64,000 nt of DNA. It comes from Variovorax sp. Sphag1AA. Its GTDB lineage: Bacteria > Pseudomonadota > Gammaproteobacteria > Burkholderiales > Burkholderiaceae_C. The position numbers were made by a program, and so were the translations under genes. Under the pieces are notes generated by a model that saw nothing but the letters and a program-made list of their open reading frames with translations, was not told the origin of the DNA and ran no database searches. The stretch covers positions 310,001 to 374,000 of the forward strand of contig NZ_JACHYC010000001.1 of NCBI RefSeq assembly GCF_014192575.1, written 5' to 3'. Numbering within the stretch: the first letter of the stretch is position 1; every line of letters begins with the position of its first letter. Below, in pieces: positions 63,007 to 64,000 of this stretch.

Positions 63007-63654
63007 TCAGTTGTCACTCAGCGCATCGGCCACGATGTTCATCGTGGTCTCGATGTGTTCGCGCGTGACGCGCTCGGCGAGATCTCCGTTGCGGTTCTTC
63101 ATCGCGGCAAGGATCGCCTTGTGCTGCTCGGCCGAATGAGCGAGTTGGTCCTTCAGGAAGATCACCGGAAGGCGCAGGTTCCAGTACCGGAACTGCGTGC
63201 GTTCGTGCAGTTCGACGAAGAAAGGGTTCTCCGAGAGCGCGACGATGGTCCGGTGAAAGGTCTGGTTCAACCGGTTGATCTCGCTGCGCGGCAAGGATTC
63301 GCCGCGGTCCATCTCGTCCACAAGCTGCTGCAGGTCGTCGAGCGCAGCCGGGGTGGCGCGCTCGGCGGCCAGGCGTGTGGCGTAGCCTTCGATGGCGATG
63401 CGGCTTTCGAAGATCGCCCGGAAGGACGAGGGGTCGGTGCTTTCCACTACCCAGCCGCGGTCGCGGCTCACCAGCCCTTCGCCCTGCAGGCGCAGCAGCG
63501 CTTCGCGTACTGGTGTGCGTCCGGCTTCGAGCAGCGACGAGATCTCGTCTTCGACCAGGCGTGCGCCTGGCTTGATTTCGAGCGTCAGGATCTTGCTGCG
63601 CAGCTTCTGGTGCACGTCTCCCGCGATCAGGTCGGTTCCGGTTCTCTTGCGCAT
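63007..63654 (-). CDS. GntR family regulator, FadR/FCD subgroup
   Basis: This 215-residue protein has an N-terminal winged helix (about 10-75: DVHQKLRSKILTLEIKPGARLVEDEISSLLEAGRTPVREALLRLQGEGLV). A helical FCD effector domain (about 85-210) has metal-site histidines in the H-x-H pattern near HRTIVALSEN and REHIETTMN. These regulators commonly respond to organic acids. It is probably co-transcribed with the partial VOC gene upstream, since both are on the minus strand about 20 bp apart. Confidence 0.9.
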   Translation of the reverse strand: MRKRTGTDLIAGDVHQKLRSKILTLEIKPGARLVEDEISSLLEAGRTPVREALLRLQGEGLVSRDRGWVVESTDPSSFRAIFESRIAIEGYATRLAAERATPAALDDLQQLVDEMDRGESLPRSEINRLNQTFHRTIVALSENPFFVELHERTQFRYWNLRLPVIFLKDQLAHSAEQHKAILAAMKNRNGDLAERVTREHIETTMNIVADALSDN

Positions 63655-63674
63655 GAATGGGTCTCCTCAGGTGC

Positions 63675-64000
63675 CTATCTTCGCTCAGGCGTGCGGCGGA
63701 CTTCGAGCACCACGCCGGCTTGCGAGCGCGTGTCGAAATAGGCGAAGCCCGAGCCGTCCGCGCGACGGCCCCGGGCGGTGACCGCCAGGCCCAGTGCACG
63801 CGCAGACGATTCGGCCTCGTCCCGGTCGGGCACTTCGAAGCCGAGGTGATAGACGCCCTCGCCATGCACGTCGAGAAACCGTCGTTGGGGCGAATCGAGC
63901 TGCGAAGGCTGGCAGATCTGGATCTGCACGTTGTCGAGGTCGACGCACTTGTAGCGCATCGCGTTCGACGCTTCGGCGTTAGGTACGTCGAACTCGACGT
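63675..64000 (-). CDS. VOC family protein (partial, runs off the window)
   Basis: The C-terminal part of a VOC/glyoxalase-fold protein, at least 108 residues visible and open at the window edge, contains VQIQICQPS, GEGVYHLGFEVPDRDEAES and GFAYFDTRSQAGVVLEVR. The VYHLGF and VVLEVR strands carry the usual metal ligands (His and Glu) of a VOC module, as in methylmalonyl-CoA epimerase and related lyases. An ATG at 63959 is probably internal because the frame remains open and protein-like upstream. No pathway can be assigned. Confidence 0.75.
   Translation of the reverse strand, partial: VEFDVPNAEASNAMRYKCVDLDNVQIQICQPSQLDSPQRRFLDVHGEGVYHLGFEVPDRDEAESSARALGLAVTARGRRADGSGFAYFDTRSQAGVVLEVRRTPERR

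Overview
The window is 64 kb of high-GC, gene-dense chromosome. It probably comes from a member of the Burkholderiales, most likely Comamonadaceae and close to Variovorax or Acidovorax. This placement is an inference. It rests on the high GC, several Bug-type solute receptors, the gene order cysS-accA-tilS-lysC-tRNA-Ser, the fused ribBX gene, and a family of roughly 80-90 bp intergenic GC-rich repeats of a kind familiar from that family. No phage, insertion sequence, CRISPR array or rRNA was seen.

Positions 1-27,300 are mostly accessory and catabolic. (i) A co-directional block (1-7.7 kb) encodes a two-domain VOC protein, a Bug receptor, two small proteins, a Rieske oxygenase, a Rid-family protein, a Rieske reductase (FMN/NAD/2Fe-2S), a porin and an MFS carrier: uptake plus oxidative attack on an unidentified, probably aromatic, acid. 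(ii) A leftward operon (14.7 to 9.1 kb) encodes a Bug receptor, the three subunits of a molybdenum hydroxylase and a CoxG-like maturation protein. A MarR-type regulator is divergent, and the shared promoter region carries clear palindromes. (iii) A class II aldolase and an HD-domain protein with PhnZ-like iron ligands sit divergent from a Crp/Fnr regulator, next to a branched-chain-type substrate-binding protein. (iv) At 19-27 kb lie trmB, gluQ and a renalase-like oxidoreductase. A LysR regulator there is divergent from a pirin, DoxX, flavodoxin and second pirin series, followed by trhO.

Positions 27,300-64,000 are mainly housekeeping: dnaE; a long leftward chain of ten genes (ribD, ribE, ribBX, ribH, nusB, aminotransferase, ybgC, tolQ, tolR, tolA), mostly joined by 4-bp overlaps; glyA-nrdR behind a ZTP riboswitch; a DUF748/AsmA-like envelope protein; a DUF349 protein; the TPR-PPIase-PPIase-lpxH-mtfA operon; and cysS, a HhH glycosylase, accA, tilS, lysC and tRNA-Ser(GCU). 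At the right edge are a DMT exporter, a small unknown protein, a GntR regulator and a partial VOC protein.

The most unusual places are these. The minor-pilin locus at 40.1-42.5 kb has intact pilV and pilW, then a 33-codon pilX remnant, a pilY1 fragment and a fimT-like pilin fused to it. The roughly 600-bp gene-free stretch at 45.35-45.94 kb has several strong hairpins and an orphan rightward terminator, so it probably encodes an unannotated RNA. The ybgC 5' end appears to read through a copy of the dispersed repeat. A perfect 12-bp terminator-like hairpin lies inside the first codons of tilS.
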